DNA from: Cloacimonetes bacterium UBA5553
GTDB taxonomy: Bacteria > Cloacimonadota > Cloacimonadia > Cloacimonadales > Cloacimonadaceae
Direction of reading: 5' to 3'
Assembly (NCBI GenBank): GCA_002425825.1
Contig: DIMZ01000242.1
Span: 20,794 to 27,260, forward strand
DNA length: 6,467 bases
Shown here one piece after another: positions 5,919 to 6,467 of this stretch (positions are counted from its first letter, which is position 1; every line of letters starts with the position of its first letter). The notes beneath the pieces were generated by a model. The model was not told where the DNA came from. It saw only the letters and a list, made by a program, of their open reading frames with translations, and ran no database searches. The translations under genes were made by a program, and so were the position numbers.

Positions 5919-5930
5919 CTCGCATGCGAG
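5919..5930. promoter_or_regulatory. Perfect palindrome over the hsp20 start codon; possible mRNA hairpin
   Basis: CTCGCATGCGAG is a perfect 12-bp palindrome centred on the start codon (ATG 5924-5926) and beginning directly after the AAGGAG (5913-5918). In mRNA it can fold as a 4-bp stem (CUCG/CGAG) with CAUG in the loop, so the start codon would be partly occluded. It may act as a small translational control element or protein-binding site, or be coincidence. Confidence 0.35.
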
Positions 5931-6364
5931 AAAAGATTGTTACCAATATTGCCGGTATTCAGCGCGAAATGCTGAAGCTTATAGGGGAAGTATCGGCTTT
6001 AACCAGCAATCCGCTGGCGATTGAGGATGCCATCGACGAGGTTTGGCATCCTAAATGTGATGTGTTTCAAACCGATAGCGAGTGGGTGGTTATTGCCGAA
6101 CTGGCAGGCGTGGAAAAGAATGAGATTAGCATCTCTGTTTCTCCGGATTACCTGCGCATCAGCGGCATTCGCAGCTTTCCCGCCACCAACTGCCCCCTAT
6201 GCTACTATAACATGGAGATAGAAACGGGACACTTTGAACGCCGCATCTATTTCCCAGATGCCAATATAGCCAAAGATAACCCCAAGGTTAGCTATATTAA
6301 TGGCATTTTGCGCATTGCCTTCACCCTGGCACCTGTAGTGGAGCGTATTATTCCGGTGCAGTGA
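5924..6364 (+). CDS. hsp20: Small heat-shock protein, Hsp20/alpha-crystallin family (146 aa)
   Basis: This is a cytoplasmic ATP-independent holdase that binds unfolding proteins and forms oligomers. The N-terminal arm (1-40) is helical. The alpha-crystallin domain (about 43-134) begins with WHPKCDVFQTDSEWVVIAEL, continues AGVEKNEISISVSPDYLRISG and FERRIYFPD (104-112), and ends with the family hallmark VSYINGILRIAF (122-133; the usual form is A-x-x-x-N-G-V-L). The C-terminal I-x-I/V anchor is present as IPV (143-145), two residues from the end apart from Q146. Length is typical. An unusual CPLC (90-93) lies in the loop before the ME-I-E-G-FER strand, where family members usually have charged residues; C45 is a further cysteine. 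AAGGAG is 5 bases before the ATG. The gene follows DUF4139 by 21 bases and ends in tandem stops (TGA TAA). Confidence 0.95.
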   Translation: MREKIVTNIAGIQREMLKLIGEVSALTSNPLAIEDAIDEVWHPKCDVFQTDSEWVVIAELAGVEKNEISISVSPDYLRISGIRSFPATNCPLCYYNMEIETGHFERRIYFPDANIAKDNPKVSYINGILRIAFTLAPVVERIIPVQ

Positions 6365-6367
6365 TAA

Positions 6368-6381
6368 GCGTTAGGCGTTAG
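6368..6381. repeat. Two direct copies of GCGTTAG
   Basis: GCGTTAG occurs twice without a gap (6368-6374, 6375-6381), right after the tandem stop codons of hsp20. It shares the GTTA core with the longer repeat just downstream. Confidence 0.75.
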
Positions 6382-6392
6382 ACCGTAGATGA

Positions 6393-6424
6393 GTTAACGG
6401 GTTAGCGGGTTAACGGGTTATCCG
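6393..6424. repeat. Four tandem 8-base GTTA repeats
   Basis: Four consecutive octamers read GTTAACGG, GTTAGCGG, GTTAACGG and GTTATCCG; copies 1 and 3 are identical, copy 2 differs by one base and copy 4 by two. GGGTTAA (6407-6413) within the array can pair with TTAACCC at 6456-6462, so the array could form one arm of a larger hairpin. Such arrays are prone to length change by slippage. I see no gene in 6365-6467. Confidence 0.8.
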
Positions 6425-6434
6425 TGGCAACTCT

Positions 6435-6459
6435 AAGATACCTGCTATCTTCGTTTTAA
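6435..6459 (+). terminator. Weak candidate terminator after hsp20
   Basis: AAGATA (6435-6440) pairs with TATCTT (6446-6451) across the loop CCTGC, followed by CGTTTTAA. The stem is A/T-rich with a single G-C pair, so it is weak. Its place 70 bases after the last stop fits a unit end, but a further gene beyond the window cannot be excluded. Confidence 0.35.
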
Positions 6460-6467
6460 CCCCGAAA

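Noticed and set aside
6021..6221. A 66-codon plus-strand frame inside hsp20
   Set aside because: It is fully inside the alpha-crystallin domain in another frame and has no ribosome binding site.
6393..6424. The GTTA array as a CRISPR array or a telomere-like sequence
   Set aside because: The units are only 8 bases with no spacers, and one short array within a chromosome-like context gives no reason to suspect a replicon end.

Overview
The window looks like a chromosomal stretch from a Gram-negative bacterium of the FCB (Fibrobacteres-Chlorobi-Bacteroidetes) superphylum, outside Bacteroidota proper. Candidatus Cloacimonadota is my best guess, but this is inference. The 481-residue protein at 3017-4462 ends in a type IX secretion system (T9SS) type A sorting domain. 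The gene before it encodes a PorT-like outer-membrane beta-barrel. Against Bacteroidota proper, almost every gene has a clear AAGGAG-type ribosome binding site, and the two best promoters are sigma70-like (TTGACA-N17-TATAAA and TTGACA-N17-TAGGAT). Nothing suggests a mobile element, phage or CRISPR array.

Layout: (1) 1-78, minus strand, is the N-terminus of a protein with a [2Fe-2S] ferredoxin-like domain (NuoG or Fe-hydrogenase type), cut off by the window edge. (2) 236-1406, plus strand, is a two-gene unit: a small secreted protein of unknown function and a secreted or anchored DUF4476 protein. (3) 1418-2056, minus strand and convergent, is an exported TPR protein. (4) 2231-4462, plus strand, is a short leader ORF, a PorT-like beta-barrel and a T9SS-sorted secreted protein. 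(5) 4562-6364, plus strand, is an exported DUF4139 protein followed by a small heat-shock protein (Hsp20). (6) 6365-6467 is a short non-coding tail with GTTA-based tandem repeats and a weak hairpin.

Six of the eight genes carry Sec-type signal peptides, so the region is dominated by envelope and secreted proteins; the 2Fe-2S protein and Hsp20 look cytoplasmic. The beta-barrel and the T9SS-sorted protein are probably co-transcribed. DUF4139 and Hsp20 are 21 bases apart and probably share the promoter at 4482-4510.

The most notable non-coding signals are as follows. The octamer GCTTGAC(A/T) occurs five times, only between genes and always pointing at a gene start; two pairs are back-to-back in the divergent gaps. 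An 18-codon leader ORF with the only good ribosome binding site overlaps the presumed start of the beta-barrel gene, or else marks a frameshift. A perfect 12-bp palindrome is centred on the hsp20 start codon and could put the AUG in a hairpin loop. I see no clear evidence of a wholly new biological system; most of the interest lies in these regulatory signals and the uncharacterised envelope proteins.
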